From contig NYXK01000092.1 of NCBI GenBank assembly GCA_002685535.1, positions 1 to 59,699 on the forward strand: a stretch of 59,699 nt of DNA, in the 5' to 3' direction. Within the stretch, counting starts at the first letter, position 1, and the number at the start of each line of letters is the position of its first letter. Below the pieces are notes generated by a model. The model was not told where the DNA came from and did no database searches. It was given only the letters and a program-made list of their open reading frames with translations. This document shows positions 11,928 to 23,146 of the stretch, piece after piece. A program made the position numbers and the translations under genes. This DNA is from Deltaproteobacteria bacterium. Its GTDB lineage: Bacteria; SAR324; NAC60-12.

Positions 11928-13594
11928 ATGTCTAATCAACTTACTATCTTGCCAATGAAGGTCTGGGCATACTCAATGGTGCAGAACATTCTCCTGATAT
12001 CCCTATGTTCCCTGCTCTGCCTTATCGTGTATCGAATTGCTTTCCACCCACTCCGAAACATTCCTGGACCGTTCCTTGCCAAACTCACAGGGCATTGGAG
12101 AAATGATCGAACATGGCGAGGAACATGGCACGATGATATCCTTCAGCTACATGAGCGCTACGGTCGAGTTGTGCGAATTGCACCCAATGAAGTCTCAGTC
12201 GTCGACCAGAACTGCATCAAGACCCTGTACGGACATGGTCAGAACGCCATGAAAACAAACTGGTATGCTGTATGGGATCCGCCCATCCCAGCACCAGCAT
12301 TCTTCCCCGCCCGAGACCGCAAGCTTCACTCGTTCCTTCGGAAACGTGTCTCTGCAGCCTACTCAATGACCTCGATACTGAAGTACGAGGAGCCAATCCA
12401 GGGCTTGCTTGGCCTCATGATTGAGAGGTTGAGATTGCAGGCCAAGGCTGGGAATGCCATCAATCTGGGAGATTGGACCGGTGCACTTGCTTTCGATGTT
12501 GTTGGCGTTCTTGGCTTTGGCGCTCCATTCGAGCATCTCCAAAATGATGCGGCAGACGTCATGGAAATTCGTTCAAGCGTTCTAGAACTCTTCTTCTGGG
12601 GCCAGTGTATGGGCCACTACTGGGGCCAGATGAAGCTTCTCCGAAATGCTCTAACATTGAAGCTAATGGCACTTGCTGGGATCAAGGACAAGATCGCCGG
12701 GTTTCAAAAATGGAGCGCGGAAAGGGTGACAGCAAGGATGGCAGAGAAGAAAGATGGAGTTCAACACCCCGACATGTTGGCGCATTTCGTCAACATGAAA
12801 GCACAAAATGGGGAGCCCGCAAGCTTCCCAGAGGTTCTCGTTGAAGCATTAAATCTTGTGTGAGTCCACTCCTCTCCGATCTAGCTCTTAAACGTCTGAC
12901 ACTGGCAGTGGTGCTGGCGCCGATACGACCTCGATTGGTATGCGTTCTTGTGTCGAATATGTCTGCTCCCGACCTGATGTGTATCGAAAGCTTCAAGAAG
13001 AGGTCGATGAATTCTATAGGACGAACGGCTCGGATACACCGATCACCTATCTTCAGACACAACAGCTACCGTATCTCAATGCTGTAGTCAGAGAAGCTCT
13101 ACGTCTCCGACCCTCAATTATTGGCCAGCTTCTGCGTCACACTCCAGAAGGAGGTCTTGTCATTGACGGCAAGTTCATTCCTGCGAACACACCAATCGGC
13201 ATGAGTCCATTGGCACAAAATCGAGACAAGAAAGTCTGGGGAGAAGATGCGAATGAATTCAAGCCAGAGAGGTGGCTTGAGAGTGAAGCCAAAGCCAGGC
13301 AGCTCGAGTCTTATAACATGACGTTTGGCGGCAACGGACCCAGAATGTGTGTGGGTCGCAACATCGCTTTGGTATGTTTTCTGAATTGTCTTCTTTAGTT
13401 TTTTGCTTATCTAGATACAACTTCTGATGTGTGATCAATAGGTTGAGATACACAAGTTCCTCGCCCAGATGATTCGGGCCTTCGAGATCGAGATCGTGAA
13501 CAAGGACCAGCCATACAAGATGAAGACATATTGGTTCTCGTACCAGCATGACTTCATGATAAAATTGAAAGCGAGAAGCTATTCGGCTGTTTGA
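11928..13594 (+). CDS. Cytochrome P450 monooxygenase
   Basis: A membrane-anchored microsomal haem monooxygenase. Three exons fit: 11928-12859, 12909-13371 and 13442-13594, about 515 residues, full length. It has a hydrophobic N-terminal anchor and a proline-rich hinge (HPLRNIPGP). The I-helix oxygen-binding motif GAGADTTS is split by intron 1. It also has the K-helix EALR motif (E-x-x-R) and the haem loop FGGNGPRMCVGRN with the Cys ligand. The family cannot be assigned safely by eye; the general look is of the fungal secondary-metabolism type related to pisatin demethylases and CYP65-like enzymes. It is the last gene of the putative aromatic-oxidation cluster. Confidence 0.9.
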
Positions 13595-14521
13595 GAAAAT
13601 TGGCTTTCCTCGGATTTTCTGTTGGTAATATCAGGGAGACGAGCTTAGCAAGAAGTTGAATGAAAATGAATGCTTTATTTACATTGCATTCTCGCTTGAT
13701 ATTCTGGTCGTGTGATTAGTAATACAAAGTAGGTAGGTAATTTTCTTATCAAGAAACAGAAACAGCATGGTTCGAGCCACGATCAAAAGGTCTTTCTTCC
13801 TTTACCGTCATCAAGACTTGAATGGACGACTTGTGAGAGATTTTCAGCTCCGGAGCTTTTCTAGGAAACCTCATGTATCACCTGACGCGCAACCCAATTC
13901 AGATGACTCATCTGGCACGCCCCATCTCCAGGTACTTCATCATCGCGACTGATTCCCAGTCAAACTCCTTCCCTCATCCTCGCCAGGTCCAAACCCGCTA
14001 AGTCGTAACAACACGTTTCCTACGCTCGTGGGAGATGGAAAACGCCGTCCGAAGATGTGCAGCCAGAGCGAGTCGGCCGCTCCTTTGGGCAATGGTTGCT
14101 CTTCTCTTGGTCGATGATGATACCACCTTGGACAAACCCTGCATGAAGATGCGATAATGCTTGAGCATTGGGGTGATGGATCGCTGTGGTTATCTGAGGA
14201 TGTGGGTTTCTGAGATCATACTTCCTTTTGTTTTGTTTTGTTCTGCATGCGATTGTGCGAATCTCTCGTTCCGGGTACACTCGTTGCTCGGCCCTCTGCC
14301 TAGGTCCGGAGGCTTGGAGGAAAATGGGACGACAGGTATGGGAGGGGACATTGGGCAATGGAATACACAGAAAAGAGAGACAATATCATCTGCGTCACAT
14401 ACCCGGGAGACAAATGGCTTCAGAAGGAGAAGATATGGTTCCACTCCCTCTCGAAGGTCGTGATGCCCGGTATTGATGGTAACAATCATTAGTATAAGAA
14501 TAGTGTATCCCTTCTACCACC
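13595..14521. other. Intergenic region holding one C/D-like element
   Basis: Between the convergent 3' ends of the P450 and GH20 genes. The only structure I recognise is the C/D-box-like element at 14068-14218. A TTTTGTTTTGTTTTG run follows it at about 14225-14240. Confidence 0.5.
14068..14218 (+). ncRNA. C/D-box snoRNA-like element, copy D
   Basis: The clearest copy. The leader GCGAGTCGGCCGCTCC is at 14068-14083, the C box GATGATGA at 14113-14120 and the D box CTGA at 14210-14213, about 100 bp apart. TGGTC (14108-14112) pairs with GATCA (14214-14218) through one G-U. Internal GTGATGG near 14173 and CTGA near 14194 could be C' and D' boxes. Three TTTT runs follow within 30 bp, as polymerase III terminators would. 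It sits alone between two protein genes. Confidence 0.55.
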
Positions 14522-16828
14522 TTATGTATAAGGTGCAACACCAATGACCAGGGGTGCAACCATTGCCGCATACTTCTCATCCGCCCCATCCACCAACTTG
14601 ACGTTTTTCATCATCCCCTCGAACCCATCACCACCAATACCACCAATACCACCAACCGGCGCCTCAATAGCCATCGGCAGATTCCACACAAAGCTATTCG
14701 AGTATATCCCAATCACGATCGTGAACTCATGCACCGTCTCCTTCTTACTCCCTTCCGGCGTGACAGCAAGATACGTGGCGTTGTTAATGCCAACGAGCTT
14801 GACATCTGTCCAAGCACCGACCGGAAGGGTATAATTGAGAATGTAAGGTGTGCCGCCGGTGATGAGCATAACGTTGTCGATGCTTCCGTTTCCAGCTTTA
14901 AGCGTCGATGCTGAGCCGGAGAAGAGCGTTCCTGGTGTTGAGGAAGTGGGCTTGATGGAGAACGAGAGGGTGTAATTCCGACCTTTGGACGTCAATGGTG
15001 TGGCGACCTCACATCCACTCTTCAATGTCAAAACTGAGCTCTTGACGCTACATTTGCTGTTCATTGTTCCGTGATACCCGTTCCCAGACTTGTCTTTCAC
15101 AGCCTTGGAATTCGAGCTCGAGAAATCGTAGGACAGGATCGTGCTGCTCTTCGACGGGATGCGACGATCTAGGTTCTGTCCTGGGATGACAGCTTGCAAC
15201 GTCTCGAAGATGGAGTAGTACTCGTCCATCAACAAGTCGCCACCCCACTGCTTGTCTCCCAGAGCAGGGAGGCCTTCCCGGAGTGAATAGTACGCTTCAA
15301 TGACGGACGTGCTGTTCGGACCCATATCGTTCCATAGCGCAGGCAACTGTCCCAGCACATATGGACTGTCCCGAGGCGGATTGTTCGTCGCATTGAACTT
15401 ATCGAAAATATATGGAGCAGTAGGGCCACCATCTGGAGCTCCATAGAATATTCTCGTCATGTTCAAGCTCTGCGGGTAAGAGCCTGACCATTTTCCTACC
15501 ATGTAGAACTGGTCATCGGAGTTAAGGACGGAGTAGTTGTTCTGAATGTAGTCAAAGTAGGGATTGTCCTCGAAAAACTCCCAGTGCTGAATCGAGATAT
15601 CAGTGCTGACTTCTGAGCCATCCGTTGCAGCGCCGGGGCGGAAAGTCCCCCAAATTCGTACGTTTTTGTTGTACTTTGAGAGAATGTAGTCGTGCATCGT
15701 GTTGACGTATGAGTTGTACTCCGCGACTTCCAAGCTGGAGTACTCGTCCGCACCGAGATGGACAGTTTTGCTGTGGAACCAGGGCATGAAAGTGTCCCAG
15801 ATTGTCTTCATCGTTGGGATCGTCTCCGGGTTTGAGATGTTCAACATGGTGAAATCGGTGCTGAGAGCCAGTTCAGGCTTCCATTGCGTGATGACCAGAG
15901 CGTGACCTGGGGCTTCGATCTCTGGGATGATAGTCACGCCTCTGCTTGCGCATTTCTGCTGCATGTTCTCAAATGCTGAGTGATAGTAAGACTCGTTGGC
16001 GCGTTTGTTGAGACCGGCGATAGCAGGGTCGTCGGAGTTAAGTCGGAAGGCAGAGTAGTAGTCAAGCTTCTCCTGGTAAGTGAGGTCTGGGTTGAGGTTC
16101 ATGCTGTCGCTTAGATGGAGGTGCAGCGTATTTTGCTTGAAGAATGAAAGGTAGGAACACATCTCAATGATGAAATCAGCTGGATAGTAATGCCTTCCTA
16201 CATCCAGCTTGAGGGCTGTCAGCTTCTACGGCGTGTGTGGATAGTTCTAGGACTTACGAATGTTCCCCGAATTCCCCATCCTGGCGAATCAGTAGCACTT
16301 CCCAGGCTCAATTTGTCGCCTAAAACACCCTGCTGTAGAATCGATCTCGTTCCCCACCAAACACCAAGCGGACTCGCCCCAGTAATCACAATTCCTTGCT
16401 TGGTGATCTCGATAGAATACCCTTCAGAGGTAGGTCTTCCAGCGGCATCAAGATAATCGCTAGAATTTCCGATAGTCAAAAAGATGGAATTCTTCACAGC
16501 GAATCTGCCGGTGCTGACTGGGACTTTGAGATCCAAAGATGAGAGCAAATCGTCGCTGAAAGTGGAGGCGAAGCTTTTGAGTGTGGGAGGGATAAGAGTC
16601 TCGCCCTGGTCGTTAACAACGTTCTGGTATTTAGAATCGACAACGATTGATCTTAATTGCTTGAGCGAGAACGAATCCTTCGAGCTGGATGCTTCGAAGG
16701 GAACGGTGGGAATGCCGACCCATCGCGCAGCTGCATTTAATCAATATTGGTTGACGTTTTGGAGCCGACAACCTACAGATCTGTGGTGGAAGCAAGATGG
16801 CTACCACTGTTAGGAAATAGAACCTCAT
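14522..16828 (-). CDS. Secreted beta-N-acetylhexosaminidase (GH20) with C-terminal LamG-like domain
   Basis: Cleaves terminal N-acetylhexosamine from chitin fragments or glycans outside the cell. Three exons fit. The first encodes a signal peptide beginning MRFYFLTVVAILL. The second carries the GH20 N-terminal alpha/beta domain with GVWWGTRSILQQ. The third starts at the conserved LDVGRHYYP. The catalytic domain shows QNTLHLHLSD, IIPEIEAPGH and HLGADEYS, whose Asp-Glu pair is the catalytic pair of the family. Beyond about residue 520 is a beta-rich region with NYTLSFSIKP and LKAGNGSIDN that resembles a laminin-G/concanavalin-like fold, followed by a glycine-rich tail. The total of about 735 residues exceeds the usual 550-600 because of this extension. 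The intron before LDVGRHYYP ends at AAG. Confidence 0.88.
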
Positions 16829-17781
16829 TGCTGCTGTATTAGAGTGCTACGATGGGCTGTCCTGCGTGAAGAAGTGCATCGATAGCATCTTATACCATTA
16901 CGCCGCAGGCGTTCTCATTCCAAGAGCTGGCACCTTGATTGTACCTTTACATCGCGGTGTATTAAAAGTAGGGGAAGTAACGTTGCTATAATCCCTGATC
17001 CGCACTGGTGACGATGATCGCTGTAAAGTTAGATCTGAAAGTGGGGAAGTTCGCCATCGAGACGCGGGACATCAGATGAACACGACCCGACAGCGAAGTT
17101 ACCAAATGTTTTGTGAATGGATGTATGTGATTAGAAAATATCGCATACGAGCGAGGACGGCTAGAATGTGGAGTCCAGGTACTGCGGATTAGGAGCACTC
17201 CTGGTTGTGTCTGAAGTTATGATCAGAAAGTGGGGGACCATGCCACGCAACAACATCAATTGAACGCCAACGAGAATTGAAAGACTGAAAAGGGTGTTTT
17301 TTGGTTGGAGGATCTTTCTGACATATTTTGGCTATCTATATTATCTCGGATAAACTGCGAAGAGTATATGATACTCGAATCCATAGCATCTATTGCCAGC
17401 TTCTATCGAGTGGAGGCGGTCAAAGGTGAGTCCACTGCGGGGTATCATTTCGGGGCCTGGCCGATCCAGGTACTAGCTCCAAATGCAAGCATGGGAATGC
17501 CGACAAATAACAAGATCGCGTATTTGAATGGGATAAAGTGACATTCTGGACTTCTCCCAGTCCTTATCGGCGGTGACGTGTAGTGAGGGGCGGAATCCAA
17601 GAGACCGATTGTTACATCCTCTCTATTCGAATGCGACCAGGTACCTTCGAATCCTGAGACCTTTCCGGATACTCTGTATTTCAGGCGCAAGTCCTTTCAC
17701 AAATGCGCGATTGCGGGCATTCCTGGTCCCCATGGGTGTTCCTGTCTTCTCAGTGCGACCTTCCTGTTGCGCGGGAAAGTC
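16829..17781. other. Intergenic region between GH20 and GH72 genes
   Basis: Contains the GH20 promoter and the GH72 3' end. GTAGGGGAAGTAAC near 16970 and AGTGGGGAAG near 17040 are possible regulatory repeats. No gene is recognised. Confidence 0.35.
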
Positions 17782-19919
17782 TCACGACTTGGTCCCTTTT
17801 TCTCTCGCCGATATCAATTCTGCCCGCTTCGCCTGCAGCGCGGCCTTTTCTTCCTTCAAAGCTCGAATTCTTTCCGATTCGGCAATCTTCGCATCAAGTA
17901 ATCTCTCTTCTTCGTCCAGCCTTCGCATTTCGTCTTCTTCGTCGGTTCCCGAGAGAAGAGGCGCCGCCTGCGCATTTGGGGACTCTTCGAGTGGGGAAGA
18001 ATGCCATGGCCCATTAGCCCAAGATGCAGATATGACTGCATCAGGTACTGGTCTTCGAGTAATGGGAGTAGGTGACTGTGTCAACGTTGCTGTGTCAGGC
18101 CTTGGTGTTGCTGGAACAGTGGCCAGCTCTGCTGCAGCTCTCATCTCGCTGTCTGGCTCTTGCGTGCTTGGGAAGGCTTCTATTGCGCTAAAAGTACGAA
18201 TTGTGCTGGGCACAGAGCCAGTGTTCTGCGTGGTGCCATCCGAAAATGTCGTAGAATGGTTTTCTGGCAGTTCGGGTTTCGACCGCTGCTCAGAGAATTT
18301 CTCCAAGATTGCATTACTGTCTAGTTCGTGCTTCGGCGGAGGCGATCCTACTTCCAGGCCTTCCGGTGTGAGATCGAGGGTAACTTGAGGTTGGCGCTTC
18401 TTTCTTCGAAGCCAGAGTAAGAAGGCTATTACGGCTGCAATGACAATAAGCAAGACTACTCCAACAGCAATACCGGCAATGGCTCCTGTCGATAGTCCTG
18501 AATTTGAACTTGAATCTACTAGAGCTTTTGAAGTGTCATCCGAAAGCCCAGGTGAGGTAGAAGAGGATATCGCCGAGGATTTGACCCCGGACAGCTTAGG
18601 AAGTCCTGTGAGGCTCGCAGTACTTGATCTAGAAGATGAGCTGGAGCTTCTTGTATTGACAACTGCTCTACCCAAAGTCGGCAGCGACACTTCTCCATTA
18701 ACCGACCAAATACTGGCTGTAGAGCTTGGACAGCCGAGTGTGGTGGTCACTGTCCTGATATCGTAAGACGGCAGTGGGGTACCAGTTGGTGTCAAAGTCG
18801 ACCATCGAGATTTCAGATTACTGAAGTCGCCAGGAATGGGAGTCGGCGTTCCGCTCGTTGCTCCTCCGGCATATGAGACCAAGCCGTATCCATTCTCATG
18901 AAGACCCCATTCGTACACGATAGCTCCCGAAAAACGATCGTTCATCGCACTTCCGAACAAGGCGACCTGGTCTCCAAAAGTCCTGGGCTGGGGGTCGATG
19001 CACCCAGTCTCGGCGACGAAAATGGGAATATTGTAGCCTGAAGTATTTGCGTAAAGTCCATTGAATCCAGACGCTGCCATGGAAGAATCGCCACACCAAC
19101 TGTAGTCATGCTGGCCGAAGAAGTCAATACTCTCTGCCCCACAAGCCAAGTAATTTTGCAGAGCTGGCCTGAGACTCGAGATATCTGCTGCTGCGTAGCC
19201 TATAGGTATAGTTCGATACCCCATCCCGTCCCTGTATGCCTTCATGTCTAAAGCGATTGCCTTAATATATGGAGCCAAGGATGTACGGTCGCGATCGTTG
19301 ATTATCTCATTCCCAGCGAAGAACCCTAAGGTGTTTTCGAAACCTGCGAACGCGTCTATTGTGGCCGTGTAATGGTTGTACAGAGCATCCGTCCATTTTG
19401 GGTCGACCTACGGAGTTGATCAGAACCCGCTCAGTGTAGAGTGGTATTGGTGACCTACTCTGTTGAACGAATTTGTTGGATCCCCCAAATCAATAAGAAC
19501 ATAAATACCCGCATCTTCAAATACTGACATACAGCCTGTGTGATCTGATGTCGAGTTCACCGTAGACACCCGTATAGTATTCGCTCCGAGACTTTTCATT
19601 AGTGTTGCCTTCACTTGATTAGTACCTAGTCTACACTTGCGTTCATAAGTACTTACATCTCTACTACATTGTACCGTGTCGACTAACGGATCATAAGGAG
19701 AACTGTTCGACAACTGGTAGACAACGCCTGTGATTGACCTACAATTTAGCATTCCTCGTTCGCGCGACTTTGGGAGAGAGAATTACCCTTGATGAAGAAT
19801 TGGTTGCCATCAGAGTCGAAGAACTTTGCGCCAATGACAGATATTGTTGGTAGAGAAATGACAGGAAGGACAAAATTGAGGAAGAAACCGGCCGTAGCCA
19901 GCATCCTCACATATGCCAT
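17782..19919 (-). CDS. GH72 beta-1,3-glucanosyltransferase fused to a transmembrane and cytoplasmic coiled-coil tail
   Basis: Elongates and remodels cell-wall beta-1,3-glucan. Four exons are inferred. The ATG at 19919 precedes a signal peptide (MLATAGFFLNFVLPVISLP). The GH72 domain shows FFIKGVVYQLS once the first intron is removed, GANTIRV, the acid/base Glu in FFAGNEIIND and the nucleophile Glu in IFVAETGC. After a Ser/Thr-rich stalk comes a single membrane helix (STGAIAGIAVGVVLL and following) bounded by RRKKR. About 190 cytoplasmic residues follow, ending in a charged coiled coil (DEEERLLDAKIAESERI). Classical Gas/Gel/Phr enzymes end in a GPI signal, and some carry an X8 module; neither is seen here. 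Total length is about 670 residues. Confidence 0.87.
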
Positions 19920-21225
19920 GACAATAGAGGAGTAAAACGAGAGTAAACACAATTTGGAAGCTGTGAAGGAAAAAGTGAGAGACAACATCAACGAGACAAG
20001 AAACTCATCAAACCCTCAGCGGCGCAGCCCGCATCCTTCGCACACTCGTACATGAACTACCAATCAGAAAGATCGTGAGGCCCTTTGGCGCTCTTGGCTC
20101 TTGCCATGGGGTTGAGCTTGGGCCTCGAATAGGCACCTTAATTTCAACCTTGAAGCTTCATTGGGGGCCGACTCAGGGGCGATTGGAGATCAGGAGAGCC
20201 GTTTCGAATCTCGTTAAAAAGTTCGCCAAGGGGATGGAATGATGGCGACGAAAGAATAGCGAGACTTCCTTGCTAGCCAACAACAACACCACATCGTCAG
20301 TGAATTGCGGAAGATAGACGGCTGTATTTGAACATCGACGTCCAGTCCAGTCCAGTCCAGTCCAGAACATTCTTTTGAAGAACGGATTCGAAGTCCCTTC
20401 AGCAGTCGCAGAATAATTGTCAATTGACTGGAAACAGAGATAAAGAAGGAATTCGCACCTAGGAGCTTGAAAGTGGCTGTCAGAAAGTTCTTGACATATA
20501 GTACGAACGATTGGACTTACAGATATTAAAAACAAGAGGAAAGGATTTCTCGGGTGTGGCTTGACGTCAGTCGAAGCACGATATCTTAGGCATGAAATAA
20601 ATCGAGAGCATTCAAAGATCTCGAGTTTCTACTCGACTCCAATCCGACCGGGAATGTAATAGCCACAGAATATTCCGCGCGTATCGCGAGAGCAAAACAA
20701 AATACCTCACTGCTAGACAACTATCATCCGCATGGTTCCGCAGGAAAACAAAAACTGACCATAATCTTCAATTCATCTTGAAGAAATGTCCAGACTCTTC
20801 GATCAAAATGGGATGGAAGAGACTCAAGGAATTTCGACAATACTAAAAGAAAGCATCGAGCAAAAAAAACACAAGACAGACTGATCATTCGAAAGGTGGT
20901 GATGAGTTGAAGAAGATGCAAAGGCATATGCTCTCGAACAAGCACGATTATGGACCGCCACAGTCTGAAGTTGCACACAGGATACGTTGAACGTACCCAT
21001 TTCCTTTAAAGATATCGGAAAGTAATGAGCTGTAGAGAATTCTCCAAATCTTGTAACAATGTAATTAAGTTGTGGAGGTCAGACAGGAGATCCAAAGACA
21101 TCGTTGGTGGATATGCCAAGGACTTAATCAGCTTATCAACGGGAGGAGCTAGTTCTGACCTCATGGGAACACGTCCACTCCGCATCAACACAGAGCACTA
21201 GCCATCGCGAAAGACGCCTCCGACA
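19920..21225. other. Intergenic region with a TCCAG microsatellite
   Basis: 1.3 kb with no recognisable gene; the frames are short and broken. It contains four tandem TCCAG units at 20341-20360 and presumably the promoters of the divergent GH72 and 2EXR genes. Confidence 0.45.
20341..20360. repeat. TCCAG x4 microsatellite
   Basis: Four perfect 5-bp units in a noncoding interval; probably a length-variable microsatellite. Confidence 0.9.
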
Positions 21226-22768
21226 ATGGCAGAACTTCTACGTCCACGAGTAGATTGGTTTGCTCTTTCGCACCCATGGAATGCCGAAAATCAAATCCTT
21301 ACGACGGAGCAGAATGAAGAGTTGTGTATGTTCGAAAAGCAGGAAACCCTCAGGGCTCAGAAGGTACAGCGTCGTCAAGCATTCGAAAAGTCCCTCTTGC
21401 TACAGAGGAGGAAGTTTGAGGCCGAGGAACGTTTGATTCATGCGGATGCTATATATCCTTTCATGTACAAACTTTGGGTAGGACTACCAATTCCATTCTG
21501 CGCTATGAATGGCAGTACTGATTGAGATACAGGAAGGAGGACTTGAAGGAGCTCGACGTAATACAATCCCTGCCTACACCTTCACAAAATTTCGACAACT
21601 GCCAGTCGAGTTACAAGAGAACATATGGTCTATGGCAACTCGAAGCGGACGCTCCAAGATCCGCAAGATCCTAGCAATGCGTTACGATGTCTCCCCAAGC
21701 CACGGAGACGGTGCCTTGGCAGGCAGAGCATCGGAAGGCTCCAGTCGGATAATTCGAGAGCATAACACGTGGACATCTGAGAAAACTCCAGTTACTCTTT
21801 GTGTCTGTCGCGACTCTCGCAGGGTTGCTCAGCGCATACACACGCGAATGAGATTCTGTGGTGCTCGGCAACGTGCACAGCGGCCCGAGGCGTATTTTAA
21901 CACCTTATACGATCAATTCTACCTCGCGGAGTACCCTTGGAATGATTTTAAACTTTTGATCGATATTTTGATCAAACAGAACACTACCCGTCCCCTTCAA
22001 CCGAAGGTGGAGCGAGATATGGACAGGTTCTTCGAGATTCGGTATCTAACCGTAGATTTTCATATATTTGCGGGCGTTCCAACAAGTGTCTGGGTAGAGT
22101 TTCCAAAGCTTGTCAAGCTTACGATTGGCATATACCCATATGAGGCGATCAATGACCGAGAAGCGATACCGGATAGAGACCTTGGATTTGTGAAGCCCCA
22201 GAGAGGCTCTAAATATGGCAAGCGTGCAGACTGGGTCTTATCGGCCGCTTCTACAGCTCTACGGGCAGCTGGCGACGAACGTCGTCACTGGAAAATGCCC
22301 GAGCTAGAAGTGCTTGTCCGTCTAACTGGTGATGAAATTGACGATACTGTTGAAGAACATTGGACGGAAGATCTGGAAGAATATGAACAAGCAGTTGCGC
22401 TTTATATGGGCGTGGAAGATTCTACTGAACAAGAGCAGGAAAATACTGAAGATAACTTGGATGATACAGGCAGTGACCACGCCAATGAAGATGGTACCGA
22501 TGAGGAAGCAGATGCCGACTCGGCTTGGTTTGAGCAAGCAGATGCGCGGATGAAGCAGACCATCTCGCCAGCAGAAATCAAGCTGCTCAAGCAAGAACAT
22601 CATCCAAGTAGGAAGATTTTTACAAGAAGACCTAACTCAAGTCCAAATGAGTGGTGGGAAGACGAGGATATAGAGGTTTGGAACTGGATTTCAGACAGTG
22701 AGACAGAAAGCGGAGAGACGTACCCTCCTAATCGTCCCTTTATATACCCACAAACCTCAAGTATCTAA
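21226..22768 (+). CDS. 2EXR-domain protein, intact copy
   Basis: Two exons, 21226-21477 and 21533-22768, about 495 residues. The first encodes a charged, probably coiled-coil segment rich in Glu, Lys and Arg. The second opens with the 2EXR hallmark PAYTFTKFRQLPVELQENIW, followed by PVTLCVCRDSR and a segment with FKLLIDILI, typical of this large family in filamentous ascomycetes. The C terminus is strongly acidic (runs of Asp/Glu near residues 370-420). The family is F-box-like in its LPxELxxxIW motif, but its function is not established. The window holds two decayed relatives, at 23147-24712 and 34749-35940. Confidence 0.82.
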
Positions 22769-23146
22769 ATACACAATGCAAGTTTTTGATATCGAGGTTG
22801 CTTGGACGTAAGGCGGTTGGTGTAAAGTTGTCATGCTAACACTCAGAGCTATAGCTTCAACTTAGCAGGAATTTAAGAAGTGATTCATCCGTACGGCCAT
22901 GCTCTTGAAGTGGCTGCCACCTCGAAGTGAATCTCCAAGTGTCCCAAGTAGTCACATGACTTGGTGTCGAAGGGCGGGTTGAGGGGCACTCTCGTCGCGT
23001 CTGCAGTTTGTCTTTCGCACCCACATTCATTCCTGATCACCTTCAAAAACAACAACAACAACGTGCTTCCAGCAATCTCTGCAAATACGAATAGCGCCTC
23101 GTTCTCCACATAGAAATATCCTTCATCATCTTCTGAGCGATCAACG

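Noticed and set aside
1592-13594. Classical secondary-metabolite cluster
   Set aside because: No polyketide synthase, NRPS, terpene synthase or transporter is present; only tailoring or catabolic enzymes.
17573-18388. 271-codon open frame on the + strand
   Set aside because: Antisense to the Ser- and charge-rich tail of the GH72 gene; a composition shadow.
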